DNA from: Eimeria necatrix
Taxonomy: Eukaryota; Apicomplexa; Conoidasida; Eucoccidiorida; Eimeriidae
Assembly: GCF_000499385.1 (NCBI RefSeq)
Contig: NW_013654719.1
Coordinates: forward strand, 1 to 14,610
Direction of reading: 5' to 3'
DNA: 14,610 nucleotides
The position numbers and the translations under genes are program-made. The notes beneath the pieces are model-generated. The model did no database searches. It was not told where the DNA came from and was given only the letters and a program-made list of their open reading frames with translations. Positions 1-9,057 of this stretch are shown here, in pieces; within the stretch, counting starts at the first letter, position 1; each line of letters begins with the position of its first letter.

Positions 1-10
1 CCAAGGGAGG
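1..10. other. window edge preceding the telomere-like block
   Basis: Ten G-rich bases that do not carry the GTTT start of the following units. They are probably a degenerate unit of the same block, cut by the window edge. Confidence 0.3.
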
Positions 11-190
11 GTTTGGGGGGGTTTAGGAGGGTTTATAGGGGTTTGTGGGGGTTTGGGAGGGTTTATAGGGGTTTAGGAGGGTTTATAGGGGTTTAGGAGG
101 GTTTAGGAGGGTTTATAGGGGTTTAGGAGGGTTTATTAGGGTTTACGAGGGTTTATGAGGGTTTGTTAGGGTTTAGGAGGGTTTGGGGAT
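11..190 (+). repeat. telomere-derived 10-bp tandem repeat
   Basis: Eighteen consecutive units each begin with GTTT and are exactly 10 bp long, with no insertion or deletion (starts at 11, 21, 31 and so on to 181). The commonest forms are GTTTAGGAGG and GTTTATAGGG. They resemble the 7-bp TTTAGGG telomere unit enlarged to 10 bp. Only the G-rich strand is present in this orientation, so G-quadruplex formation is possible. The block lies upstream of the first recognisable exon of an acidic-protein gene and may be intronic or subtelomeric. Confidence 0.9.
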
Positions 191-345
191 GTTGAGGGAG
201 TGACCGCGGCTGTTGTGAGGGGGAGGGTTGCTAGGGTTTAGGGTTTAGGGTTTAGGGTTTGGGGGAGACTGGGGGAGGGGTTGCTGGGGTTTGCTAGGGT
301 TTAGGGTTTGCGGGAGAGGGTTTAGGGTTTTAGGGTTTAGGGTTT
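191..345 (+). repeat. interstitial TTTAGGG repeats, partly degenerate
   Basis: Canonical TTTAGGG units occur at about 233-262 and again at about 297-345. They are separated by G-rich sequence with GGGTTTGC-like variants. TTTAGGG is the plant/coccidian-type telomere repeat. The block is interrupted and is followed by genes, so it is an interstitial tract and not a chromosome end in this window. Confidence 0.85.
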
Positions 346-387
346 GGAGGAGAGGCGAGGAAGGGCTTTCAGTCCTCTTCTGTTGGG

Positions 388-530
388 TTTATTTCTTTTA
401 ATTAATTCTTTTATTTATTTATTTTATTTATTTTATTTTATTTATTTTATTTTATTTATTTTATTTATTTTATTTCATTTATTTATTTATTTTATTTATT
501 TATTTTATTTTATTTTATTTTATTTATTTC
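388..530 (+). repeat. T-rich TTTAT/TTTA tract, probable intron
   Basis: About 140 bp of almost pure T and A in TTTA and TTTTA units. It ends in a textbook 3' splice site (TTTCTCAG at 527-534) in front of an acidic exon. It probably supplies the polypyrimidine tract of that acceptor. An open frame through it encodes only Leu/Phe/Ile/Tyr and is not credible as protein. Confidence 0.8.
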
Positions 531-534
531 TCAG

Positions 535-827
535 GACGGCCGCGTGGAGGATCTGGACGCCGAGGAGGAAGACACGAAGAGTAAGAGCTCTTTGACTTTA
601 ATTATTTAATTAATTTAATTTAATTAATTTAATTTAATTTAATTAATTTAATTTAATTAATTGTATTTAATTATATTTAATTCATTTTATTTAATTATAT
701 TTAATTTATTTAATTAATTAATTAAATATATTTAATTAGTTACTTGCGGCTGTTTCTAAGGCTGAGGGAAAGCGCTAATTTGCTTCGGCCATTTCACCCA
801 GCCCAGAAAGATGCTTCCGCTGCTGCT

Positions 828-866
<39 letters not shown>

Positions 867-993
867 TTTGCTGCTGTTGCTGCTGCTGCTTTTGCGGCTT
901 CGTGCTGCTGCTGCTGCTGCTCTGTGGGGACAAACGCAACGCGAAGCAGCCGTGCTGCAGATGATCGTCTGCAGCAGCTCTTTCGAAACTCAC

Positions 994-1039
<46 letters not shown>

Positions 1040-1376
1040 TGCAGAGAAGGGGAAGGTCAGCAGCAAGAAGGGCGCAGCAGCACTGAAGGCGCTGCAGGCT
1101 GCTGCAGCAGATGACGACGACGACGAGGACGACGAAGAGGTACATGCTGCTGCTGCTGCTGTTCGTGCTGCTGCTGCTGCTGTTCGTGCTGCTGCTGCTG
1201 CTGCTGCTGCTGCAGTGGTTGTGGGGTGTTGGGGTGTATGTACAGGACGACGAGGACGACGAAGAGGACGACGAGGAAGGCAGCGAAGAAGAAAGCGGAG
1301 AAGAAGAAGAAGACTCTGAAGAAGAAGAAGAAGAAGCTCCGAAGCAGCAGCAGCAGCAGCAAGACAAGAAGCGGAA

Positions 1377-1408
<32 letters not shown>

Positions 1409-1955
1409 CCAACAAGAAGGGTGCGTCTGTGCTGCTGCTGAACACTTTCCTTAATAGCTGCCCTTCCCAACACTAATTATAAACCCACCTCCAGCTGCTG
1501 CTGCTGCTCCTCCCCAGCCCCTCCCGCTGCTGCTGCTGCTGCTGCTCCTCCCTAACCCCTCCCGCTGCTGCTGCTGCTGCTGCTCCTCCCCAACCCCTCC
1601 CGCTGCTGCTGCTGCTGCTCCTCCCCAACCCCTCCCGCTGCTGCTGTTGCTGCTCGTGCCCAATCCCTCCCGCTGCTGCTGCTGCTGCTGCTCGTGCCCA
1701 ACCCCTCCCGCTGCTGCTGCTGCTGCTGCTGCTGCAGCAAAGAACCAGGCGGGGGAGGCAGCGGCGAGCAGCAGCGGAGACGAAGCAGCTTACCGGAACG
1801 CGCTGGTGGACTTCTTGAAGAAAAACGGGCCGACGCCGTTGGCGTCTTTGGGGCAGAAAGTGAAGAAGCCTTCGAGTCTTCCGAAGATGGCGGCTTTCTT
1901 GAAGGCGAACGCGGACAAGTTCGCGGTGGAAGGGGGGAAATGCTCGTTGAAATGA
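535..1955 (+). CDS. acidic Lys/Gln-rich nuclear-type protein, 3' part (four exons)
   Basis: Seen: exons 535-580, 1045-1139, 1246-1420 and 1738-1955 (stop TGA 1953-1955). All have GT/AG borders, and phases 1, 0, 1 match at each junction, giving the last ~177 residues. The order is a DGRVEDLDAEEEDT start, a Lys-rich stretch, then two Asp/Glu blocks. A poly-Gln stretch with an NLS-like DKKRK follows. The last ~55 residues form a folded-looking domain (AYRNALVDFLKKNG, LPKMAAFLKANADKF). Inference: long acidic tracts plus a basic/NLS segment suit a nucleolar histone chaperone, such as apicomplexan nucleoplasmin/HD2-like proteins. The C-terminal domain has the helix pattern of a small winged-helix domain (LOTUS-like). 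Neither assignment is certain. The 5' exons were not found and probably lie outside the window. The C-rich and CTG-rich gaps are introns, since the acidic frame does not continue through them. Confidence 0.72.
598..740. repeat. TTAATTAA-type AT tract in intron
   Basis: About 140 bp of TTTAATTAATT permutations, close to self-complementary. It lies in the intron between the exons ending at 580 and starting at 1045. Similar AATT tracts occur in introns at about 5025-5065, 6243-6290, 6940-7010 and 13468-13570, so this is a recurrent intron filler in this genome segment. Confidence 0.85.
811..1040 (+). repeat. mixed CTG/CAG triplet repeats in intron
   Basis: Several CTG and CAG runs, including a run of about 15 CTG ending at 1037. 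They are separated by unique sequence at about 915-995. The tract ends at the acceptor TTTGCAG (1038-1044). Open frames through it on both strands encode poly-Ala, Leu, Gln or Cys and appear only because triplet repeats lack stops. Confidence 0.8.
1146..1215 (+). repeat. intronic CTG repeat with TTCG spacers
   Basis: Three CTG runs separated by GTTCGTG, starting 7 nt after the donor GTACAT at 1140. The intron (1140-1245) is only 106 bp long and ends in GGTGTATGTACAG, a copy of the dispersed palindromic motif that also provides the 3' splice site. Confidence 0.8.
1494..1737 (+). repeat. composite minisatellite of (CTG)n and C-rich units
   Basis: Six copies of a C-rich box close to CTCCTCCCCAACCCCTCCCG alternate with CTG runs of 4 to 8 units (box starts about 1507, 1545, 1584, 1619, 1652, 1692). 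The block fills most of the 1421-1737 intron and ends in CTGCAG, which serves as the acceptor of the last exon. The C-rich boxes probably stand in for a polypyrimidine tract. Proteins read from the opposite strand (Gly/Ser/Ala/Gln repeats) are artefacts. Confidence 0.85.
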
Positions 1956-2241
1956 GCGATTTGGAAGCTTTTTGCGGCTCATTTGCGTTATAAATGCATT
2001 ATTATTGCTTTATAATTGCAAAGAAATGCATTTGCAATTTGAATTCCCGAGGATCGCACGAGATCGGCACGGAATCCAGCGGCGCGCGCCGGGTGTACCG
2101 ACACCTCGCACACTACCACCAACATTAATTCTTCCATTTGATCCATTTCTATTTCTATTTCTACTTCTCGGAAATTAAGACATTTCTGTTGTTTAGAGTC
2201 AATTCAACTTTCTCCTAACGCCCGGGACCGCGGCGCAGCAC

Positions 2242-2286
2242 CAGCAGCAGCAGCAGCAGCAGCTGCTGCTGCTGCTGCTGCTGCTG
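2242..2286. repeat. (CAG)7(CTG)8 inverted repeat
   Basis: Seven CAG triplets run directly into eight CTG triplets with no loop. This is a near-perfect palindrome of 45 bp, able to form a hairpin in RNA from either strand or a cruciform in DNA. It is one of three such elements in the convergent spacer. Confidence 0.95.
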
Positions 2287-2434
2287 GTCTCAGGGTTTTT
2301 CTCTTTCCTAACTGCCAAGTGGCTCTTTCTTTCTTGTCGTTTCACTTCGAGTTCCCCAACTGCATTACTGCAGCAGCAAATCTATTACTAGCAAAGTAGA
2401 GGCAGCTAGCTAGCAGCAAGTAGCATTCTTTCTG

Positions 2435-2482
2435 CAGCAGCAGCAGCAGCAGCAGCAGCTGCTGCTGCTGCTGCTGCTGCAG
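2435..2482. repeat. (CAG)8(CTG)7 inverted repeat
   Basis: Eight CAG triplets run into seven CTG triplets and then CAG. It is the same design as the element about 190 bp upstream, so transcripts reaching it from either flanking gene would carry an identical hairpin. Confidence 0.95.
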
Positions 2483-2597
2483 AGCGTCGTATCTGTGTGT
2501 GTGTGGGAAAGCCAAAAGAATAAAAAAGTTAGTGGACTATTGTTTGCCAGAAAATAAATTTGCGAGCCTTCGCGTCTTGCTGCTGCCACAACAACAA

Positions 2598-2648
2598 CAG
2601 CAGCAGCAGCAGCAGCAGCAGCAGGACAACCTGCTGCTGCTGCTGCTG
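2598..2648. repeat. (CAG)9 - GACAAC - (CTG)6 inverted repeat
   Basis: Nine CAG triplets, a six-base loop, then six CTG triplets. It is the third hairpin-forming triplet element of the convergent spacer and the only one with a distinct loop. Confidence 0.92.
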
Positions 2649-2742
2649 CAAGCCTGCGATATGCGATAACGGCGCCGGCGCCTAAATAAATAAACAACAA
2701 CCCCCCCCTTCAAAACCACAACCACCATTCCCTCCCCCTCCC

Positions 2743-2786
<44 letters not shown>

Positions 2787-2794
2787 AGCAGCAG

Positions 2795-5324
2795 CTAGGG
2801 AGCTTGCTGGGAAGCGAGGACGAGGGGCGGGCTGTGGGGGAAGACAGCGCCTCCCCAGGAGATGTCGAAGGAGACTTTCGGGAGATCTGGAGGAACTCCA
2901 AGAGCGTCGAGATCTGCAAAGCTGTTGTCCGTTTGGAAGAAGTCCGGAGGAGAAGGAAGTTTGGTTTGCTGCTGCTGCTGCTGCTGCTGGAAGTTGTTTG
3001 CTGCTCGCTGCTGCAGCGCCTGCTGCAGCCTGCGGCGCTGCTGCCACCAGCGCTCGAAGGGGCTGCGGGCCCAGCGGGCGAAGCGCGAGAAAAGACTCTT
3101 CAAGTTCATTTCGAACTGCAGCAAAACTTGAAATTCACTTTTCAAAATATTCCAAACACTAAAAGCCACCATTGGCCAAACTAAATAAGGAGTTAAAACC
3201 CCAAAAAGCCCCACTTTGAAGACATCTGCTGCTGCTGCTGCTGCTGCGCTGCGCACCGCAGGGGCCACTGCAGCAGCAGCACAAACGGGCCCCACAACCA
3301 AGTTGTCCAGACACTCCGCAGCAGGCCCCAGCCCCGCGTCGCTCAAGTGCTGAGTTATGTCGGAGACAGAAATAAAAGTATATGCAAAGAAAAGTCCCAA
3401 AGACAAAAAAGAAATAATAGCTTTTCTCCGAGCCTGCTGCTGCTGCTGCTGCCACTGCAGCACGAAGTGCCCCATGTAGGGCGCCTGGAAGGCGAAAAAT
3501 GCGGCTAAGTTCGCGCGGCCCAAACTGCTGCTGAGCTTTGCTGCCAGCAGCAGCGAATAGGCAAACCAAGTGCCGCCTCCGAACTTCATTTTTTGGATGT
3601 TTCTTTTGGACTTTTTGTCGATTATATTTTCAAAGAAGTCCGTTTGAACGTTAAGTCCGAGGCGGAAGCTGTTGACTCTGCGGGGGTCCGAAAGAGCAGC
3701 AGCAGCAGCAGCAGAACTCATCTCTTTTTCGTAATCATTCCACTTTTTGGGGTTTTGCAAACTACTAAAAACTAAAGAAGTCACCAAACCCCACAAAGAC
3801 TCGCAGTGGTCCATGCACATGCTTTGCTGGAACTCTTGCTGCTGCGCTGCAGCACCGAGCGCAGCAAACTCGGGGTGCAGCGTGAGAAACCCCGCGCTGC
3901 GCCTTGCTGCTGCTGCTGCTGCGCTGCTGCTGCTGCTGCTGCTGCTGCGGGCTGCTGCAGCAGCAAGGTCGAAGCCGGGGACGCGCCGCTGGTTCTGCAG
4001 ACTGCCGAGCACTGCGTCTTTGACTATTTCCAGAAAAGCCTCTCGGAAGTGCTCGAAAAGCCCCGAAGTCTTCGCCACTTCTGCTGCTGCATGCACTGCA
4101 TGCAGCACCCGCAGCACGCGGTCTGCATGCACCTTCACCCCCATCCAAACAGCAAACTGGCTTTGCTGCGGGGCCCGCAGCAGCGCGCGGAAGAGGGCCC
4201 CCGCGGCCCGCAGCGGCTGCAGCAGCGGGGGGCCCCCCCGGGGGGCCCCCGCGATCTGGCCCAGGAAGAGGGTGGAGTCCAGCTCGGCCTCGAGCCGCTC
4301 GCGGCTTTGCTGCACCAGCAGCGCCACGGGGTCTTTTGCTGCTGCTGCTGCTGCTCCGTAGGGGTGCTGCAGGTAGGCCTGCAGCGCAGCAAGCCACTGC
4401 CGGTTCAGCTGCTGCTCCCACTTGGTCAAGTCCGGAGTCGGGATCTGCTCGAAGTACACAGTCTTCGGCAGCTTCCCCCCCTTCCGCAGCTGCTGCAGCA
4501 GCGCAGCAGGAACTCCGAACTCCGCCCACTCCCCCAGCTGCCGGTCCGTCTGCTTCACCAGCCCGCCCCGCGGCAGCTGCGCGCCTGCTGCTGCTGCTGC
4601 TGCTGCTGCTTCCCCCCGCAGCCGCCGCGCACTCAGCTCCAACTCGTGGTACATGTCGCTGTTCTGGTTCACCTGCAGCGCCGCCTGCGTGTGCACTATC
4701 CACTCGAAGGAAGTCAGCAGCAGCGGCAGCACCGACGGGTCCAGGCTCTCCAGCAGCACTGCAGCACAGCAGCAGCGCGCAGCAGCAACTCGCGGTGACC
4801 CGCGGCCGCCGCCGGAAAGCGGGGGAAAACCAAAAGGACTTCCCGAAATTTCGAAAACTTTAAATAATTTAATTAAAATTGACTCTTCTCGCCAGATTTC
4901 AAACTCTGAAGGCCCGGATTCCCTCCGGATTCCCCCTGTTCACATTCCGCGCGCTCCCGCAGCAGCAGCGGCGCGAGCGCCCACGCGGCCTTGTGTCTGG
5001 ACAGCGTGAAAGTGAAATAAATCAAATTTAATTAATTAAATTAATTAATTAAATTAAATTAAATTCCTCACGTTGTTTGGCTTTTGAAATCGAAGACTTT
5101 CTCTTAAAGCCCTGCAAAACTCTCTTCAGAATCGACGGAGTCCACGACGAGCCCAGCAGCCGGGTGGTCAGCTTCGTCTTGCTCACCGCCGCGTGCTGCT
5201 TGTCGTGCGTCTTCGCGGGATCTGCAAATTCAAAGTTCAAAACAACAAATATTTCCAAAATAATTCCAAAATAATTCCAAAATAATTTCAATTCAAGTCA
5301 TCAGAAGTTATTTCCACGCAAAGC

Positions 5325-5379
<55 letters not shown>

Positions 5380-5591
5380 CCGCTTCCGAGGAGGACGAAT
5401 CTGTAGAGGAAGAGGTAGTTGTAAGTGAGGGGGTCGAAAGAACACATGTTGAGCAAAGCAGGGCCTTTTCGAGTTCGGAAAAAAGCCATTAAAGTCCGCT
5501 GCAGCGGCGCCTGCCGCCGCCCTGAAGCTGCTTTTGCCTTGAACATGAATTGCGAAAAACTCTCCAACTTGGCAGCAAAAGAGCTCGTCAT
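2795..5591 (-). CDS. conserved-looking multi-pass membrane protein, function not recognised
   Basis: Seen: exons 5591-5381 (ATG 5591-5589), 5221-5072 and 4758-2795 (stop TAG 2797-2795). Both introns are phase 1 (donors GTCTGC and GTGAGG, acceptors TTTGCAG and GTGCTGCAG). The joined CDS is 2325 nt, 774 residues. Residues 1-120 are basic. Hydrophobic segments lie near 518-554 (two weak spans), 567-586 (strong) and 633-658 (strong). A basic, Trp/Arg-rich tail follows, then a poly-Gln stretch and an acidic end, probably cytosolic. Poly-Ala, poly-Ser and poly-Gln runs interrupt it (Ala near 171-178, Ser near 392-399, Gln near 711-718), as in Eimeria homopolymer insertions. No known domain was recognised. 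Inference: an internal membrane protein of three or four spans. A longer N-terminus from upstream exons is possible. The long antisense frame at 3806-4798 is a shadow. Confidence 0.78.
4759..5071 (-). other. intron of the membrane-protein gene
   Basis: This 313-bp intron lies between donor GTGAGG (5071-5066) and acceptor GTGCTGCAG ending at 4759. Its left part in sense is an AATT tract. On the sense strand, about 5013-4935 contains an open, coding-like stretch (HKAAWALAPLLLRERAE). Its acceptor phase does not fit the upstream donor, so it was left out of the model; see the rejected list. Confidence 0.65.
5328..5378 (-). repeat. (CTG)17 on the sense strand, touching the 5' splice site
   Basis: Seventeen uninterrupted triplets (CAG on the plus strand, CTG in the gene's sense). 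The donor dinucleotide GT (5380-5379) is followed immediately by CTG, so the repeat supplies positions +3 onward of the 5' splice site. The first intron of the membrane-protein gene (5380-5222) is thus about one-third triplet repeat. Confidence 0.92.
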
Positions 5592-5901
5592 GTCGCACGC
5601 CAGAGTGCCTGAACGCCACACCCGCAAACGCCTTTTAAAGCCCACTAATCGCATGCAAAATGCATGCAAAACGCATGCAAATCGCATGCAAAACGCATGC
5701 AAAACGCATGCAAAACGCATGCAAAATGCATGCAAAACGCATGCAAAACGCATGCAAAAAGACCGCAAAATGAGGCAAAACGGAATTCAGTGCCGTAATG
5801 CGAGTTCAGCTGCGTTTCTTGCATGCGTTGCATCTTTGAAATCCTTTTTGTTTGTTTAAATGCAAATTATTTTGCATTTAAATAAAGGTTTGAATTAAAC
5901 T
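5592..5901. other. intergenic region upstream of the membrane-protein gene
   Basis: Between the start codon of the membrane-protein gene and the 3' end of the signal-peptide gene, both on the minus strand. It contains the GCATGC array (5650-5759), a further GCATGC at 5821 and an AT-rich stretch (5855-5901) with imperfect inverted AAATGCAAA/TTTGCATTT elements. The proximal part is the likely promoter and 5' UTR. Confidence 0.6.
5650..5759 (-). promoter_or_regulatory. tandem array of ten GCATGC sites (11-bp unit)
   Basis: GCATGC occurs at 5651, 5662, 5673, 5684, 5695, 5706, 5717, 5728, 5739 and 5750, a spacing of exactly 11 bp. Units are mostly CGCATGCAAAA, with TGCATGC in the 2nd and 8th. The array ends about 58 bp upstream of the putative ATG at 5591. 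TGCATGC/GCATGC is a known promoter motif in Toxoplasma and Plasmodium, where it is bound by an ApiAP2 domain. Regulatory action here is an inference; a plain satellite is the alternative. The frame through it has an 11-residue period and is not credible protein. Confidence 0.6.
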
Positions 5902-8035
5902 TTATTTATTTTGTTTAAAGATTTGAAATAAACTTAAATGCGCAGAAGACGCACTCTTGAGCAGCAGAGTTGCTGCTGTTGGGAAAAGGTTCTTTTTTGC
6001 TGCTGCTGCTCCCTTTTTGCCCGTTTGGCTGCCAGCAGATCTTTGAACTTCCTCGTAAGCTGCTGCAGCTTCCGAGATGGGAACTGCAGGCTTTCCGGCC
6101 AAAGCTGCGATTTTTTTTGCATCTGAAGACCAAAAAAGGATTTAAAATCAATTAAATGATTCAAAATTCAAAAAACGAACAATTTTCATGCAAGATTCGC
6201 AAGAAATGCAGCAAGAGCGACACTCCGCTTCTTCTTCGCCAAACAAATTAAATGAAATGAAATTAAATTAAATTAAATTAATTCTTTTATTTTCATTTAT
6301 TTTAATTTATAAATTTTCATTTGTTCTTCTTCTTACTCGCTTCGAAACTCTTGATCAATTTGCTTCTTTTCGACGCCACAAACTCTCTGTTGTCATAGTG
6401 GAACACTTTTTCGAGAACTGAAAACAGAAAGCAGATCAATTCTTTCAAAAGTTTATTTATTTATTCATTTAAATCATTTAAACGCTAAAATAAAATAAAA
6501 ATTAAACTCTATTTCGTGTTTTGTTCTTGCATGCGCGTACATCCCGAAATAGCCTCTCCTCTCAGGAGCACTGCAAATGCGAAGACCACTATTCATATTC
6601 TGCTCAGAATTCTCATTTTGACTGATTCATGGCTCGTTTTTCTCCATTTTTTCTGATTTCATTTAATTATAATTCAGAGAGGTCTCGTGCTTTTCTCTGT
6701 GTCGTGATTCTGCGTTGAAAGAGCTGTTTGTCGCCGCTTTCCGCGTTGAAAGTGCTGCTTGTTGCTGCCACTTTGTTGCTTCTTTTTGAAAACAAAACTC
6801 ACTGTCGCTGTGCGCCGTCGGCTTGGAAATGATTTCGAGCCACTGGTCAGCGCGGACGTCGTAGTACTTGGCGCCGGTTTCTTCGAGGAGCTTTCCGAGT
6901 TGCGCGCTGGCTGCGTTGGAAAGCAGCAAAAAAGAAACAAATTAAATTAAATAAATTAAATCAACTAAATAACTTAAATCAATTAAATAAATTAAATCAA
7001 TTAAATGAGAAGAGGGAAGCGCGAGTCAAAGGCACTCCGGCGAATTCTTCAATTTTTGCAAAAACGGAATTCAACAACGCCCGAAATTCAGCTTTCCGAA
7101 ACTGCTGCTGAAGTTGAATTCCGCAGCGCTGGCCCTGCCTGCGGGATCTCTGGGTGAGTGTTTGAGAAAATGAGTTAAATAACTTGAATTTAAATTGAAT
7201 TTTAATTTAATTAAATATTTTCAAAGTTATTCCGAAGTTTCAGCAGCAGGCGCGGCTCACCGAGCCCGGCGTAGAGGTTGAAGGCGGCCCGGGTGTTGGT
7301 GTTCTGGTCCTGCACCTGGGGGTCCAGGGGATTTGCAATTGGACTTAAAATGGAGTTTTCGAATTCGCAAACTGGAGCTCCTCCTCTGCAGGTTTTCGTT
7401 TGAATTCGCGAAGCATTAGTGGCCGGATCCACCAGCGGCTCCACCGGCAGCGAGAACTTGAGCATTTCCTGTTGAACTTCTTCTTGTTCTGCGGTCAAAC
7501 AGCGGAATCCGAGGTTCAATTGGCATTAAATGCATTTATTTTCACTCCCGCAGCAGCAAAACGGCAACACCGCTCCAGATTCCCGGCTAATCGCGCAGCT
7601 TTCCACTCCGCCGCCGCGCCTGCAGCACCCCGCAGCAGCAGCAGCAGCAGCGGCAGCAGCAGCAGCAGCAAGGGCTCACTGAGCATGAGGGCGTTGAGAA
7701 TCATCTCTGTGGCGTCGCAGTAGGCCCTGAGGAGCTCGGGCTGCTGCTTGTTTCTGTGGACTCTGGAGGCGCCGCGGACGAACCAGGGGCTGCTGCTGCC
7801 GCGCTTCCGCGGCTTCCCGCCCCGCCCCTTGGGCTTGTACTTCCCCAGCAGCGGCCCCGCCAGCCGCGGGCCGCGGTCTCTGTCGCACATCTCGTCCAGC
7901 ATCCCCACGGCGCCTTCGCCGCCAGCAGCAGCGGCCAAGCTGGTGAAGCTGTAGAAGGCCTTCCGCGCGCCTTCCCCGAAGAAGGCCTCCCGGTCGATGT
8001 GCGCTATCAGCAGCGTCAACACGTGGCCCAAAACT

Positions 8036-8082
<47 letters not shown>

Positions 8083-8214
8083 CGATTCGCGAGAACGACG
8101 ACATAACTTACGCTCCTGCTAAGCAGCAGCAGCAGCAGCAGGAGGAGGAACGACAGCAGCAGCAGCAGGAGGAACAAGAACAAAAACAGGAGCAGCAGCA
8201 GGAACGAGAAGAAA

Positions 8215-8251
<37 letters not shown>

Positions 8252-8562
8252 TACTGAGGGGGTTTGAGGCGAGGAGGAAGGGCTCGAGGCCCCCGAACAT
8301 GGGGACGATAGGGGAAGCTGCTGCTGCTGCTGCTTCCTCTTTGACGTTTCCAATGCCAAGAGCTGTTGCAACAAGTTCGAGGACTTCTGCTGCTGTCAGT
8401 TTTTCGTTCAAGAAAATCCCCGGCTGCCCCAAGAGAGCAGCAAGTTTGCAAGTCATGAGGACTTCGACGCGATTCGCGAAGACTCTGTCGACAGTTTCCT
8501 GGTACCTGAGTGCTGCTGCTGCTGCTGCTTCCTCGCCTGCTGCTGCTGCTGCAGCGCCTGCT

Positions 8563-8594
<32 letters not shown>

Positions 8595-9026
8595 CGAGGC
8601 CCCGCCCTCGATGTTGGCCCGCGTCGCCACCGAGCGCGCGTAGCTCATGTCCGGAGCCGCCATTTGCTGCTGCTTCAGCTCTTCTTCAATTGCTGCTCTT
8701 TGGCTTTCTGCTGCTGCTCGAAAGTTCCTTTCTGCTGCTGCAGCAAACCAAAATGCTTCCAAGTAACTCCGCCGGTCGCTCGCCAGGGGAATCATGCACG
8801 ACTTCTCCACCAGCGCTCGCGCTGCGCACATCGCAACGCAGCAGCAGCAGCAGCACAATTCCCCCTGCTGCTGCTGCTGCTGCAGCTGCTGCTGCAGCAG
8901 CAGCAGCTGCAGCAGCAGCTGCTTCTGCTGCTTCTAGGTCTGCGCAGCGAGCGGCGCAGCGTGCCACCACGCCAGCGGCAAAAACAGCAGCGGAGGCAGC
9001 GGTGGCTAAACAACAGCAGCAACAAT

Positions 9027-9057
<31 letters not shown>

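Larger units (their letters stand above)
1956..2794. other. convergent intergenic region
   Basis: This region separates the 3' ends of the acidic-protein gene (+) and the membrane-protein gene (-). No coding frame with credible composition was seen. It holds three CAG/CTG inverted repeats, a copy of the dispersed palindromic motif (GGTGTACCGACACC, 2092-2105), a short GT run near 2491 and a CTG run at 2744-2784 directly after the stop codon of the minus-strand gene. Polyadenylation signals were not resolved. Confidence 0.7.

Noticed and set aside
1..345. Chromosome end
   Set aside because: The telomere-like repeats are degenerate and interrupted, and point into gene-bearing sequence. The window begins inside the block, so a true terminus cannot be claimed.
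344..595. 83-codon open frame rich in Leu, Phe, Ile and Tyr
   Set aside because: It is a translation of the TTTA tract. The acidic exon 535-580 in another frame fits splice sites and downstream exons better.
744..1480. Poly-Ala, poly-Leu, poly-Gln and poly-Cys frames on both strands
   Set aside because: Triplet repeats have no stop codon in most frames. Composition changes only with the reading register, and GT/AG borders explain the region as introns of the acidic-protein gene.
1451..1982. Minus-strand Gly/Ser/Ala/Gln repeat proteins
   Set aside because: Antisense reading of the C-rich minisatellite and the last exon of the plus-strand gene.
2041..2080. GAATTC followed by GCACGAG-like words, resembling a cDNA-cloning adaptor
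   Set aside because: The match to the common adaptor is incomplete and no vector sequence flanks it, so contamination is not supported.
3765..5009. Long frames overlapping the membrane-protein gene: four plus-strand (for example 3806-4798) and one minus-strand (3765-4703)
   Set aside because: Shadows of a GC-rich, CAG-rich coding exon. Their residues are Cys/Leu/Gln/Arg or Ser/Ala/Gly without domain features, while the chosen minus frame is longer and joins in phase to two upstream exons.
4935..5013. Possible extra exon of the membrane-protein gene (HKAAWALAPLLLRERAE)
   Set aside because: It looks coding and has a donor (GTGAAC), but its only acceptor needs phase 2 whereas the upstream donor is phase 1. 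Direct joining of 5072 to 4758 is in phase. cDNA would decide.
5645..5833. Cys/Phe/His/Ala repeat protein across the GCATGC array
   Set aside because: An 11-residue periodic translation of an 11-bp satellite, with no credible start codon or composition.
8950..9012. Possible extra exon of the signal-peptide gene (AAGVVARCAARCADLEAAEA)
   Set aside because: It has a fair acceptor (TTGTTTAG) in phase, but no adequate donor before the frame meets the repeat and then a stop. Left out of the model.
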